Shown: positions 45,917 through 58,726 of the stretch, piece by piece | Layout: the number at the start of each line of letters is the position of its first letter | How positions within the stretch are numbered: the first letter of the stretch is position 1 | Assembly (NCBI GenBank): GCA_051530055.1 | Contig: CM121342.1 | Coordinates: 12,772,001 to 12,836,000, forward strand | From: Neoechinorhynchus agilis | Lineage: Eukaryota > Acanthocephala | Length of the DNA: 64,000 nucleotides | Direction: 5' to 3' | The notes under the pieces: model-generated | Databases searched by the model: none | Told to the model about the DNA's origin: nothing | The model's input: only the letters and a program-made list of their open reading frames with translations | Made by a program: the position numbers and the translations under genes

Positions 45917-46138
45917 TCAACTATATCTGTGCCGTATATGTCAAATTAAATTAAAATTAAACCCAATTATTTTCGTACCACGACTCCATCGTCCCAATGA
46001 TTCACTCTCTTGATGATTTTTATTGGCCCTTTCCCTAAATGGTCACAAACACAAAGATTTAATGGGAAATATGGTATTGGTTATGAATAATAAAAATTTC
46101 ATTTTCCCTCACTGTATTGTCCGATGAGGCAACTTCTT

Positions 46139-47379
46139 CGTAAGCCATCAGCATCTTTTAGTGCTCGGTTAGACACTTTTTTAGATAGTAGTGGTCGAAG
46201 GACATACCTGTTCGCAATCCCGAAGAGCATGCCCGAACGTATCGATTCGAATCGCACTTGTGTCGCCATTAGTATAATTTATTGATTTTGCTTGTTTTTG
46301 ATTGGAATAAAATTCAACTTGAGCAGAATCGGAGTTCAGGCTCCCGAGTCTGTTGAGAAACAATTCGTATGAAAGTTTAAAGAGGTATAGAGAGAGAACA
46401 AAGAAATATTCTATGTTAAAGGGACTCCGCGATATGACGATTAAATTTCGAGTCTATAGTCAATTAAAATCAACGAACCTTCCAATAAGCTTTAAATTGG
46501 TACTGTTATTATGATCATTTGGTTGGAAAGATCCAACGTCAAAAGGAAACCACATTCCTTGATTTAGGAGATCATATTGATCGTCTTTACAGAATTCGAT
46601 TTCTTTGTTTCCCCTAAACTCTAGCACGTGATCAATGGTGATGTGGTCAGTTGAGCATTGATTGGTATCGACAAGAAGAGTATCTGTGATTTCGACACCA
46701 CACTCTTCCACCACAGATCGGGAACGAATAATTGCGATTTGGTTGTTTTGAGTGACCGTTCTTCTATATTCGTTTGAGTGATGGTCTAATGGAAACCTTA
46801 AAAATGATCTATTGAATCTAGAATGGCCGGAAGCGCTCGTGGTGTTCGCAAGGGGTGGGAGACTAGTGATCAATTCAGTGAATGGACCCATTGGATCCTT
46901 GACCACCAGTGACTCGAGATGACCATTGAGCACTTCCATTCCATACCGGTCCTCGCATAGACCAATTCGGATTATTTTGGATTCTGTGTACTTGGTCGTA
47001 TTCAATTGTTGGTTTTCAGGATACAAAAATCTTCCAAACAAAGCACGGGGGAGATCCTACGATGGTTCAAAGAAAACTTTTTGTTGTTGTAAAATGCACG
47101 TACCCTTATCCGGTCTCCGATGCTTTGATGATGGCTCGAACAACCGACGATGGCAGCGTATGAAATGACGAACATGAGAGCAAAAACGAGGATTCCAAAC
47201 ACAACAAGGACACCAAGGAGTCGATTGATGAGAAGAAGACGACCTATTGTATGAGTTTGTGGATTGGCGTCGGTTTTGTATATTCTGAGCTTATTGAGTT
47301 GATCATTACACCCCCGCCCACAAAGTGTAATCTCAACCCTTACATTGTTGTTGTTGCGGTTGCGATTGCGACTGTTCAT
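46139..47379 (-). CDS. Type II membrane protein, unrecognised
   Basis: Exon 1 (47379 to about 47105) encodes a polar cytosolic N-terminus of about 45 residues, then one transmembrane segment (LLGVLVVFGILVFALMFVIS) and the start of an ectodomain. A GT-AG intron (GTACGT... to ...CATCGTAG) leads to exon 2 (about 47060-46483), with LPRALFGRFLYPENQQ, ESLVVKDPMGPFTELI, several N-x-S/T sites and six or more cysteines. A further GT-AG intron leads to exon 3 (about 46350 to 46205), with SAQVEFYSNQKQAKS and AIRIDTFGHAL. The last exon is not certain. The single-anchor topology with a C-terminal Cys-bearing ectodomain recalls sarcoglycans, but no sarcoglycan motif is convincing. Confidence 0.55.
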
Positions 47380-47716
47380 CGGTATTCTTTAGATCAAGAG
47401 ATGAGCTAGAGGCTGATTTGGTTGATTGGGTTTCAGGGATGACCGATAATCGCTGCTGAGTATCCATGGAATCCGCCATTCTAAGAGCTCGAGGATGTAT
47501 GCGCGCGCGAAGAGAGGGGAATAGGAAGACGTCGATTGCGTCTGCCGGACAGTAGCAGCCTGATAATCCATTTATTCGTACGGGCCCGCGCGTGTGTGAC
47601 TGACGTTTGGGGCTGGTCAGCCTGCGTGATGTGCTGCCATCATATGCGGACGGGGTGCTGTGGTGCGTATTGCGCTTCCTTAAAGTTCACACACTCTAGC
47701 AAACCACCGATTTTAG

Positions 47717-48094
47717 ATGATGATGACATCGTCGATCGATGGATTCCCTTATCCGCGTATCAACGGATCTCTTCTTTCAAAGTACCAGTCTCAACGGGCC
47801 TGTGTTCTCGGCACAACCGAACCAAACGCCCATTCGGTAACCGAATTTATTCTTAGAATGTCCGATGGAAAGGAACTTGCAGTTCGATCGAGAGTACCAC
47901 TTACACCCACATACTTACCATGCCTCGTTGAAGTTACCGGAACTGTCGGACCGACGTCTAGAACACCAACTTTCTCGGCCGATCATCTGACAATGTTCAG
48001 CGAAGAACAAGCCAAAGATTTCGATATAGAACTATATGATTCGGCTATACTGATCTCGAACACTAGTCCTAAAATGTATCCTCTTGGAAATTAA
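47717..48094 (+). CDS. RPA3: Replication protein A 14-kDa subunit (RPA3)
   Basis: Small subunit of the RPA single-stranded-DNA-binding heterotrimer. One exon, 125 residues, a single OB fold. YPRINGSLLSKYQSQRACVL matches human RPA3 [20 protein letters not shown] in pattern. LRMSDGKEL gives the L12/L23 region, CLVEVTGTVGP the following strand, and FDIELYDSAILI with MYPLG the C-terminal helix that packs in the trimer core. Three ATGs lie in tandem at the start; the first is used. A TTTTAG just before the ATG could be a 3' splice site of a 5'-UTR intron. Confidence 0.85.
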   Translation: MMMTSSIDGFPYPRINGSLLSKYQSQRACVLGTTEPNAHSVTEFILRMSDGKELAVRSRVPLTPTYLPCLVEVTGTVGPTSRTPTFSADHLTMFSEEQAKDFDIELYDSAILISNTSPKMYPLGN

Positions 48095-48099
48095 ACTCT

Positions 48100-49130
48100 T
48101 TTGTGCATCAATAGATCTCACAGTTTCACATAACTTTTAAAAGTAACGTCTCGTCCAATCAGGTAGTCGCTAAAGATCAAAAGCGATACGCAAACGGGAT
48201 TGCGACGTGACATTTTAACGCAACGTGGTGATCGATTTCTCGCAGCATTTTAGATATAAAAATTGGAGATCATGAAAATAGTTTCGAACTGACATTTTTA
48301 ACACAAAATCAACAAAACGCTTCGGAATATATTAGAAACATTATAATATAAATTAGATCTGTCGTTTAAATGTTAATAATATCGAGATGGACAAACTTAA
48401 CGAATGCATAATTTTATTGCACATAAATTCGTCTATCATCTTACGTGTTGGTGCTTCCTTGAATTCGAATTTATTGATCCAAATCGCATCTCGGATTAAT
48501 CTAAGACCTTTCATAATTTTTACCCTGTATCAGGGCGAAGATCAAATATAAAGGCCGACTTTAAATTGCATTGATCATAATGGTGGATTAAACATATTTT
48601 GAATTAAGTTATTTCGCTAGGAAGCTAAACTTCATCAGTTATCTATAAAGATTTTAATCGTTTTGAATGGTAGCCAGGATTCTCACCCTCACAATTTTCT
48701 CTTAATGATTAATAAAGACCGACTTTCGTTTCCACATTAATAAAAAGTCGGCCGTTGAATGAAGTAATCAACCGACGGCCAAAGGAATACGACTTTTCTC
48801 GGTTTATAAGCATGGCTGTCCAGCGAGGGAACGCAGCTAGCATTATGGGCACGATTTCTAAAGGCAGCGAGCTATGCCGTTATTGATGCTGCGAGTACAA
48901 ATAAATTGTCTTACTCCCTAAAACAATGTAATTTTTTAAAGTCTATCTAGCCGTTTCACGGATGATAATTTTATTGCTTGGTCACACAACCCACCGATCT
49001 GGTTAAGGGCAGTGAATAAAATAACTTAATACCCTGAACCATACGGTTATGTGTTTTCAAGTCTCCGGCATAATCCCGAGCATGACATATTTGAAATATT
49101 CTCTAGGAGACGGGACTCATCAGCAAGCTT
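48100..49130. other. Intergenic with PLE-type tail motifs
   Basis: No gene. Minus-strand hammerhead-like tails occur at 48612-48645 (CTGATGAAG, stem, CCTAGCGAAATAAC) and 49088-49122 (CTGATGAG, stem, then GAATATTTC). A partial hairpin GTCGGCCGTTGA / TCAACCGACGGCC lies at 48749-48782. A piece around 48815-48845 (GGCTGTCCAGCGAGGGAACG) recurs near 63940. Confidence 0.5.
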
Positions 49131-49199
49131 CCTCCCTTCACCAGTATTTCGTACCCTTGGTTGTGAGTCATCGGCGATAGTGAATTTTGAACAGGGATA

Positions 49200-50160
49200 G
49201 ACAACCTTCGCACAACTAACAACAACACGTTTATTGTTGAAAATACAAAGAAAGAATAGGAGGGCCCATGTACTTTTGGGTCCTTATAAGCATTCAAGTT
49301 CACAATCGTTCAAAAATAGGAAAAGCGTATCAATTAAGATGGGAATATCAAGTCGAAGGATGTCTATTCGGATGGGACTATCCAGGGGGAAGGTTCGTTC
49401 GGGTGAGAATGTGTCCGTTCGTTTGAGAATATCCGGTCAGGTTGGAAGGTCGGTTTTGGTGGTAATTGGTGTTTATTTCTTGCAGGAGAGCTTGTAAGGT
49501 TGGGTCTTTCCTCAGGTTCATTTCAGGTTATGATATCCGAGGAGATTGGGCAGTATTGAAAAAGGAGCGGAGGTATAGGGAGGTGCGAGGTCAAGAGAGG
49601 ATGAAACGAATTAGAATTACGAGTGTTGTGCTCGTGTGAAAAGTGAGCGATATGTGGTAGAAATTGTGGTGGTAGGGTTGAGAGGCGTTTTGGTTGTTTA
49701 ATGAAAATAGCCTCAAGGCATTCGGTGAGAGGGGGAAAGTAAGTTGTGCAAATTTTAGATGCGTTTTTATGAAGAATTTCAAGACGGCGGACTCGCGATT
49801 TGGAAAGGTTGCAAAATATGGGGTAACCGTAGGTGAGGGATGGTAAAATAAAGCGGAAGTAAAATTTGTAGAGATCGGGTGAAGGGTTTCCTAAATGTCG
49901 AAGGCGTCTAAGGAGATAAATTTTAAAGGTATTGCGCTTGAGGGAGAGAGTGATGTGCGAGACCTATTTCAAATTTGATTGAAATTGGACATAAAGAATT
50001 CTTAGGGAGGTTACTCGTGGGATGTCATTTAGAAGCTCAGGGGATGATGTGGGGTTGCGGGGGAGAAAGGGGATCATTTCCAAGCGTTTAAAGAAATTGA
50101 GATGGAGTTTGTGAGTGGTGCAGAAATCTTTGTAAATGGGAACATTTTATGTCCTCTAAT
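49200..50160 (-). mobile_element. LINE 3' half, minus strand
   Basis: Minus-strand frames match the C-terminal RT region of the LINE copies near the window start. They include the YHHNFYHISL block that also occurs at 3060-3090, and a FPNRESAVLKFF block corresponding to the segment before FHGRA. The 3' untranslated part (49200-49560) shares blocks with 16600-16850. The coding part is decayed. No gene is seen from 50160 to 50810. Confidence 0.65.
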
Positions 50161-50812
50161 TTTTGATGACTAATAACAAATCGTTTAGTTTCTCTTTTAA
50201 CAAGCAGGAAACATATACCGCTAACGAAGTCCAAAAAAAGAAGAACAATGCGGTGGCCATCAAGGAAGCTGCCGAACAATCATAACGTATGGGTAATGCG
50301 GATATGATGTGACTGCGAAATAAAATGCTGAACAATTGAAGGAAATTATACAAATTGGACAAAACACTATCGAAAAGGATTTATATTGAGGATTGCATTC
50401 GGTTGCGTAGTTAGAGCGATGTACTGTTATTTAGATAGCTTGTCAGCAGCCGAGAAGAGAGATCGTGTTAAAGTATACATTTGGACTGTTTGTATCAGTC
50501 ATTTGATCAGTTCTATCTAAGAATTTGATAAGGATTTCAGGAAAGTAATAGTAAATACTCTCTCTTCTTTTTTTGTTAATTCTTTAAGCGAGGGTTGGAA
50601 GTACTCCTTGGGGAGATTTGAAATCGACTTCAAATCCAGGCACTTTACTTTTCTCAATTTTAAAATAAAGCAAACGTCACAAATTACGTTCACCGCCTGA
50701 ATTTGGACAGAGCGTTTATAAATCCGGCTTCAGTATAATCCAAAGTCTTTAGATTCTTTCTCATCAATGTTTAATCTTATTAGCGTTTTAGGCTCGAAAT
50801 CTCATTGTCGAG

Positions 50813-51825
<1,013 letters not shown>

Positions 51826-51930
51826 CGTTTTTTCACTACTTTGTGAGGAAATTGTACGGTCTGAAGATTCTAGGAACATCTTCTACATTCTCAATGCCCT
51901 AAAAAGCTTTTTATTTAATCTCACCGTAAT

Positions 51931-52173
51931 TTAAGCTCTTACTCTTGGCACATACGGGTTTCCAGTTATGCGATGATCTCTCAGAAGCATGTAGAAATCC
52001 CGACTGTCTAAATTCTGACGATGCACTCTTCCCTGATTTATACATGAACGCGCCCTAATCAAAATCATACGAACCTTTCCAATCCAAAGCTTATTGATTC
52101 CGTATACAACGAGCGGTACGGCGCATATGGGTCCGGCCGTCAATGCCCAAGTGACCAGAATGTCGTACCACAT
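51931..52173 (-). CDS. NDUFA1: Complex I subunit NDUFA1 (MWFE)
   Basis: Accessory subunit of mitochondrial NADH dehydrogenase. It starts with MWYDILVTWALT, the MWFE-type N-terminus and single membrane span, and continues to YMLLRDHRITGNPYVPR, equivalent to the LxxRDRRxSGxxxYY segment. A 42-nt GT-AG interval (52074-52033) lies in the middle without a stop and in frame. Removing it gives 66 residues, close to the usual 70, so I treat it as an intron; retained, the protein would be 80 residues. The gene ends convergently with DPM1, about 105 bp apart. Confidence 0.8.
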   Translation of the reverse strand: MWYDILVTWALTAGPICAVPLVVYGINKLWIGKVRMILIRARSCINQGRVHRQNLDSRDFYMLLRDHRITGNPYVPRVRA

Positions 52174-52244
52174 CTAGAAAAAAATCCAAACATGGGTACC
52201 AAATTCGCACAAAAGAAACCACCTCTCCTATACAGAGTGAACGT

Positions 52245-53256
52245 CTATTTCTTCTCGGGCTTTGGAGGACGAAACTCATCAATCTTTGCCTTTTTCCGGT
52301 TCTTCCGCTTTTGGAAGTTCTGCCAATTGCTCACTCTCGAATCTCTACTTTCTTCATAATTCTTATCCCATTCCTTCTTTTCAGCAGTAGCAATCTCATC
52401 GGCTGCGCGTTGATCCGCCTTTCGTTTCCTTCACACGCGCGCGCGACCATAACATTTATTCAAGTATAGCGAGAGAGAGAACTCACCTTTCTTCGTTTTT
52501 CTTCATTTCATCCCGAACCCGAAGACGCTCGAGATCCATGAACAACTTACATACAACCGCTCTCAGCGCTTTTGCATACTTATCCGAATCGTCCTCGGGA
52601 ATCAAGGGAAGACCTCGACACCGAGTTTCTCTTTTAATCTTCATCCTCTTCTCTTTTATCGACTGTTCCAATTGGATACACCAAAGGTCATCATAAGCTT
52701 TTCAAACAACGATGACCCATGGACAACGAGCTTCGTCCACAACCTCTAAACACTTCTTACGCTCTTTAGCATCCATCAGCTGCTTATAGGACCGATTAAC
52801 GGCTTCAAAAGCAGTCTGAGCACGTTCCTGATCATTGGAATTCTTGTCCGGATGAACGAGAACTGACAGCTATTGGTCGTCTCTCATAGTTCAAATAATG
52901 GAACCAATGACACTCGTCGAACTTACCTTTTTATACCTTCTTTTGATGAGGTCGACGGACGCGTCGTAGGGAATTTTCAATACCTATCTCAAAAACACGA
53001 AATAACCTTCAGAGAATAATGTTCTAAAGGGAGAAAAACACGAAACCTCAAACGGATTTAGATTCAAATATGCAGATCCCGGTTTCAAAAGTCGTTTTAT
53101 TTGATCACACGAGTTCCAACTGGGATCGTATTGGCTTTCGTCACTTTTCTGTTCAATCTACACTCAAACCGCATCAAACATTATTAAAAATTCTAATGCG
53201 CACACACTTACCAGCGAATAGAAATCTTTTAACTTCTCGTCGTCGAGGTGATCCAT
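52245..53256 (-). CDS. DNAJC8: DnaJ homolog DNAJC8 (spliceosome-associated)
   Basis: J-domain protein found with spliceosomes. Exons on the minus strand: 53256-53212, 53148-53047, 52983-52927, 52869-52487 (interrupted by a 42-bp insert) and 52428-52245; after removal of the insert they total 726 nt, 241 residues. PGSAYLNLNPFEVLKIPYDA and SVLVHPDKNSNDQERAQTAF form the J domain with the HPD motif. A coiled region with LEQSIKEKRMKIKRE aligns with human VEHTVKERKKQLKKE, and the tail has EWDKNYEESRDSRVSNWQNF followed by FRPPKPEKK, the family C-terminus. The four introns between listed exons are GT-AG. Confidence 0.9.
52681..52722 (-). other. Non-canonical 42-bp inverted-repeat intron in DNAJC8
   Basis: The insert has 12-bp terminal inverted repeats, CCAAAGGTCATC and GATGACCCATGG (10 of 12 paired), and an ACA direct repeat on both sides (52678-52680 and 52723-52725). 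It contains an in-frame stop. Removing the insert plus one ACA joins E-A-R-C to I-Q-L-E-Q-S-I-K-E-K, aligning with the human protein with a one-residue gap. GT-AG options either delete the conserved LEQ or are only 30 nt long. Confidence 0.8.
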
Positions 53257-53325
53257 ATCGTGTCCCCTCCCTACCCTTTCCGCGTCCAAAACTACAACCC
53301 AAACACAATTCTTCCGTGCTTTATC

Positions 53326-53928
53326 TCACATAAAATCTCCATCAATGTCATTTTCGTCCACGTTTTGCTCCAACCTGTCCAATCCAAAGACGTCGGCGTT
53401 AGCGGACACTTCAACGTCTTTCCGCACTCCTTTTGGCCTCTCCTTCTCTTCAGCTTTCTTTCGCTTTGTAAGTTCAGCCATTGCGTGCATGAGCGCCTTC
53501 ACGTCCTCCTCCCGACTCAACAAATCACATCCCGAATGAAGAGTGCGCTCAAAAAGCCTCGAAAAATAAGGACTCTTGCTCAAAATCGACAGAGCCGTCC
53601 CTAGAAGACGACCGTTTTTTAAATCGTCGATTTCGAGACTTTTACGGTCACTAAACATGACGTGAGCCTGCATGAACTTCTCATAGTCCTGTCGAAGCTC
53701 ATTACGAGCGTCTTCATGCTTATCAATGGATTCCTGTTTAGACGCTACTTCACCTTTCTTTGGTTGTGATGGTTGAACAGAAGGCGGCTTTGCGACGTCG
53801 TCAATGTCCTCATCGTCCCAGCACTCCTTTATGTCATCATCCTCCTCCTCAACCGTACGATTAAGGATTGTAGGAAATTTGGACCTGTAAAAATCTTGCC
53901 GAAACTCGTCATCGAAGGGGTCCGCCAT
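53326..53928 (-). CDS. EIF3J: Translation initiation factor eIF3j
   Basis: Loosely associated eIF3 subunit that binds the 40S decoding centre. One exon, 200 residues. The acidic N-terminus has DDIKECWDDEDIDD, matching the D-x-K-x-x-WDDD motif of human EIF3J; a charged linker follows. The C-terminal domain has FMQAHVMFSDRKSLEIDDLK (human SLEIDDLKK) and helices up to a C-terminus ending in DFM, as in many eIF3j proteins. Shorter than the 258-residue human protein, mainly in the linker. It is head-to-tail with DNAJC8, about 70 bp apart. Confidence 0.85.
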   Translation of the reverse strand: MADPFDDEFRQDFYRSKFPTILNRTVEEEDDDIKECWDDEDIDDVAKPPSVQPSQPKKGEVASKQESIDKHEDARNELRQDYEKFMQAHVMFSDRKSLEIDDLKNGRLLGTALSILSKSPYFSRLFERTLHSGCDLLSREEDVKALMHAMAELTKRKKAEEKERPKGVRKDVEVSANADVFGLDRLEQNVDENDIDGDFM

Positions 53929-54108
53929 AATCTACAACAATTACACAACATATAAAAAGGAGTTCATCTGATCGAAAAGTCACTTATTTTTATTCGATGC
54001 GTTTCTTTTACAAACCCGGTGCGTGTGTGTGACGCACATCCTACTTTGAGGTTTCTTCCGTATCTTCATAATGTGCATTTGTGCCCCAAAACTGCGTCTT
54101 ATTTTTAG

Positions 54109-54417
54109 ATGGCAAAGTCTAAGAATCACACGAATCATAATCAGAGTGGGTTTATTTTTAGAATTTTTCATGTCATGTTCCTTTGATATGCTTGTGAAGG
54201 TCATAAGAATCACCGGAATGGTATAAAGAAGCCTTCGAAGCTTCACTTCAAGTCTCTGAAAGGAGTTGATCAGAAGTACGTCCGGAATATGAAGATCAGT
54301 CAACGTAAGAATAGAGAATTAGCGAGGAACAATAGAAAGGAGGACTGGAAGACTACGTTGGTAAGTTGTATTCGGTTAGCCAGTGATGACGATCTGTGCG
54401 TTTGTGATTTCTAGTGA
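54109..54417 (+). CDS. RPL29: 60S ribosomal protein eL29 (RPL29)
   Basis: Exons 54109-54145, 54200-54360 and 54415-54417, all with GT-AG introns. The protein begins MAKSKNHTNHNQS and continues HKNHRNGIKKPSK, the hallmark RPL29 start, then SLKGVDQKYVRNMKISQRKN. It is only about 66 residues; the last exon contributes just the stop codon. Short eL29 forms are usual in invertebrates. A TTTTTAG directly before the ATG suggests a 5'-UTR intron. The gene diverges from EIF3J. Confidence 0.9.
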
Positions 54418-54668
54418 ACTTAAAACGTTAAAGTCTGAGGCTTCTCTTTTTTTCGGGTAAATTAACGGACGAAAAACGTTCTTTTTTTAGCTGCCACTGT
54501 GGAGGGAGTCGAAAAACAAGCGGCAGACCGTTTAAATAAACGAGTCGTGTTATCGTTTTGAGTGTGTGTGTGATTTTTTGGGAGTTTAATGAGGCCACAA
54601 ATCAGACGGTTGCCTCCGCTTTTTTTTACAGAAAAATGCGAATCCATTAGAATTCTCTTGTTTTGGAT

Positions 54669-55312
54669 ATGATTCATCGAACTCTAATCGCCATCACTCA
54701 TCGAAGCGCCTCAACGGCGATTCGATCAGGCATCGTAGGTCGATACGTCACCGCTATTCACAATGCAGCCGTACACGAAAAAGCGCTGGATAAAGTCTGC
54801 AAAGACTTTGAATGTCTACAAACTATTTTTCAATCAAAACCGAATCTGCTATCTACCGAGCGATTCCTGATCATTCTTCTGGACGATGAACATGAACGCT
54901 CAGTGACTTAAATGCTCTTCAGAGCCCTTTGATAGATCGACCAACCCGCTCGAAACTACTTGAAGAACTCACTATAGAACTAAAGGCAGATCCCATTGTG
55001 ACGTCATCACTTGCACTGGTCGCGGCCAATGGTCGCGAACGATTGATTCCTAAGCTACTCAGTCAAATGGCCGAAATTGGAAAAGGTTTGAGAAAAGAAC
55101 TCCAGTGTACGATATGGCTTTGCGAACCATTGTCCAGTCAGAAGAAATCAAAATTAGAAGACGCTTTAAGTGCAATCGCCAAAGGTTCTACACTTCGAAT
55201 TGATTACCAAATTGATCCAAGTATCTTGGGAGGATTAAAGGTCCAAATCGGAAACGGTTTCATCGATTTGAGTATCCAAAACACCCTTAATAGATGCAAA
55301 GAAGCGCTTTGA
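54669..55312 (+). CDS. ATP5PO: Mitochondrial ATP synthase OSCP subunit
   Basis: Peripheral-stalk subunit linking F1 to Fo. Coding parts are 54669-54857 and 54902-55312, 199 residues. The N-terminus has a mitochondrial presequence-like stretch (MIHRTLIAITHRSASTAIRS), then GRYVTAIHNAAVHEKALDKV, the conserved first helix block. The rest includes SSLALVAANGRERLIPKL and the C-terminal KLEDAL... IDYQIDPSILGGLKVQIG, the family signature D-P-S-I-L-G-G. The two parts are in different frames and separated by a 44-nt interval bounded by GAGCG and CGCTC, with no usable GT-AG pair. Confidence 0.9.
54858..54901 (+). other. Non-canonical short intron in ATP5PO
   Basis: Starts GAGCGATTC and ends GAACGCTC; five terminal bases pair perfectly and pairing continues imperfectly. 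Removal of 44 nt (or 47 nt ending in CAG) restores frame: L-L-S-T joined to S-D-L-N-A-L. No clear target-site repeat. The only nearby phase-compatible GT-AG pair would make a 20-nt intron. Confidence 0.6.
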
Positions 55313-55392
55313 AATTTTAAGTATTAAATTGAGGATGTCGTTGATAATGTTTCTAAGATCGTCAGCACGCCATTAACACCAACAAAAAAGGT

Positions 55393-55728
55393 TTATGCTT
55401 TGGCCTGCCGGCTCATAAATTGGATCTCTTGATAAATGAACGCACGGATGATATTGTCTCGGACGCATTGAAAGCACCGACTTCCTCCGTAGGGCCTTGA
55501 AACCGTTCTTTTGTTCCGTTTAAGACGACGGCGGTCCTTTGGTCTCGAAGGCTTAATCCCACTCAGTCGCGTCTCTTTGCACTGTCCACATAAAGGAGCT
55601 GTGCCAGGCTTCTTGACGTAATGAACTACAAGGCGACCTCCAGGCGTCCGTACGACTTTTCGACGATTGCTCCGGGTATTGTACGAAAGACGACGTCTAT
55701 AAACAACTCTCCTTGTCGTTCCTGCCAT
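55393..55728 (-). CDS. RPL34: 60S ribosomal protein eL34, second intact copy
   Basis: Encodes the same 111 residues as 22570-22905, with no change in the protein. Upstream sequence is also preserved for about 210 bp, so the core promoter is likely present. It is convergent with ATP5PO, with about 80 bp between stop codons. Confidence 0.95.
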   Translation of the reverse strand: MAGTTRRVVYRRRLSYNTRSNRRKVVRTPGGRLVVHYVKKPGTAPLCGQCKETRLSGIKPSRPKDRRRLKRNKRTVSRPYGGSRCFQCVRDNIIRAFIYQEIQFMSRQAKA

Positions 55729-55950
55729 CTTTTCAATCTTCTCCGGGACGCTGTGAGCGAGAAGACAGAATCTTTGACACAGAAGAATCGTATATTTCGA
55801 GTGACGTTGTTTGATTTAAGTTTTTTAGAGTTCAGAAACTAAGATGCATAAATCAAGCTGAAAAAAGTTCTGAGATCGATTGAATAATCTACGGCGCCGG
55901 AATGAGCAGCGTCGAAACGCTGTTGAACAAGAAAAACGAACCAAAGGAGT

Positions 55951-56130
55951 TGTGGCGGCGACTTCTTCCACGTAATGACGGCAGCCGGAAGAAGTTTCCT
56001 TTCCCCGAATGAAAGCAGGGACAACAAGCATTCACCACAATGTAGATATAATAAACTTCGTCTTAATCTTACGTGACGCCGCCAAATTGGTGACCCCGAC
56101 GAGACCGACCTGGTCAGCGTCCTGATATCG
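55951..56130 (+). mobile_element. LTR-like insertion unique to copy 2 (remnant)
   Basis: Absent from the matching place in copy 1. It starts TGTGGCGGCG and has a matching GCCGCCA at about 56080-56088, followed at once by AATTGGTGACCCCGACGAG, the look of a primer-binding site next to an LTR. The interpretation is a solo or truncated LTR of a small LTR retrotransposon; no coding part is present. Confidence 0.45.
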
Positions 56131-56513
56131 AATCATGAGATTGATTTATTTATGCGAAAAGTGACGATCGATATGAAAGTTGAATACATTCCAGTCTAAT
56201 AAAGAAGATTATATGCTAAAACTTAGAATTAGACCACCGAGAAGTCTGACGAGAGACGGACGAAATATTTTTAGAATTAGTAAATCAATATTTATTCTTC
56301 TCTCATCACCAAAGAACACAGATTTCTGTTTGTTGCAATTCCATGTTCGGATTAACATTTTTGTACCGCTGATTTCTTTTTTGAAGAACGTCTTTTGGTC
56401 TTGATTAGATAAAAAGTAATTTTTATTGTCGCCAATTGAATTAATCCGGAATAATTCACGTTACCATGGTTACGATTTGAAGAATTCTGTACCTTTCTTC
56501 TCTTAAATAGAAA

Positions 56514-58425
<1,912 letters not shown>

Positions 58426-58726
58426 TAGAAAAAAGAGAAAGTTTGATAGAGAGAAAGTAAACGGAGTCTTGTTGATGGTAAAGAAGGTTAAAGACGAAAA
58501 GAGCACTTAAAAGAGGTGGGGATTAAAGAAGCAAGCTTATAAAGACTAAAAGAGTCAAGATGTGTGAAAGAAGACAGAATGCTTATTCGATTGCCTCTAA
58601 ACTTTGAGACGAAAAGAATCTACACTTTTCTATTGTTTATTCATGCAGCAATTCTCAAAAACGAAATCAACGACCTTGTGACTTCTATTTTCAAAATGAT
58701 CGCATGTTTTATTTAGTAATCGTTAT

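Noticed and set aside
46139-47379. Sarcoglycan identity for the type II membrane protein
   Set aside because: Topology fits, but the ectodomain lacks the family's recognisable strands and the C-terminal cysteine cluster could not be built from a convincing last exon.
47536-47856. 106-codon frame upstream of and overlapping RPA3
   Set aside because: Different phase from the clear RPA3 frame and without domain content.
53248-53604. 118-codon plus-strand frame between DNAJC8 and EIF3J
   Set aside because: It overlaps both real genes on the opposite strand and shows no domain.
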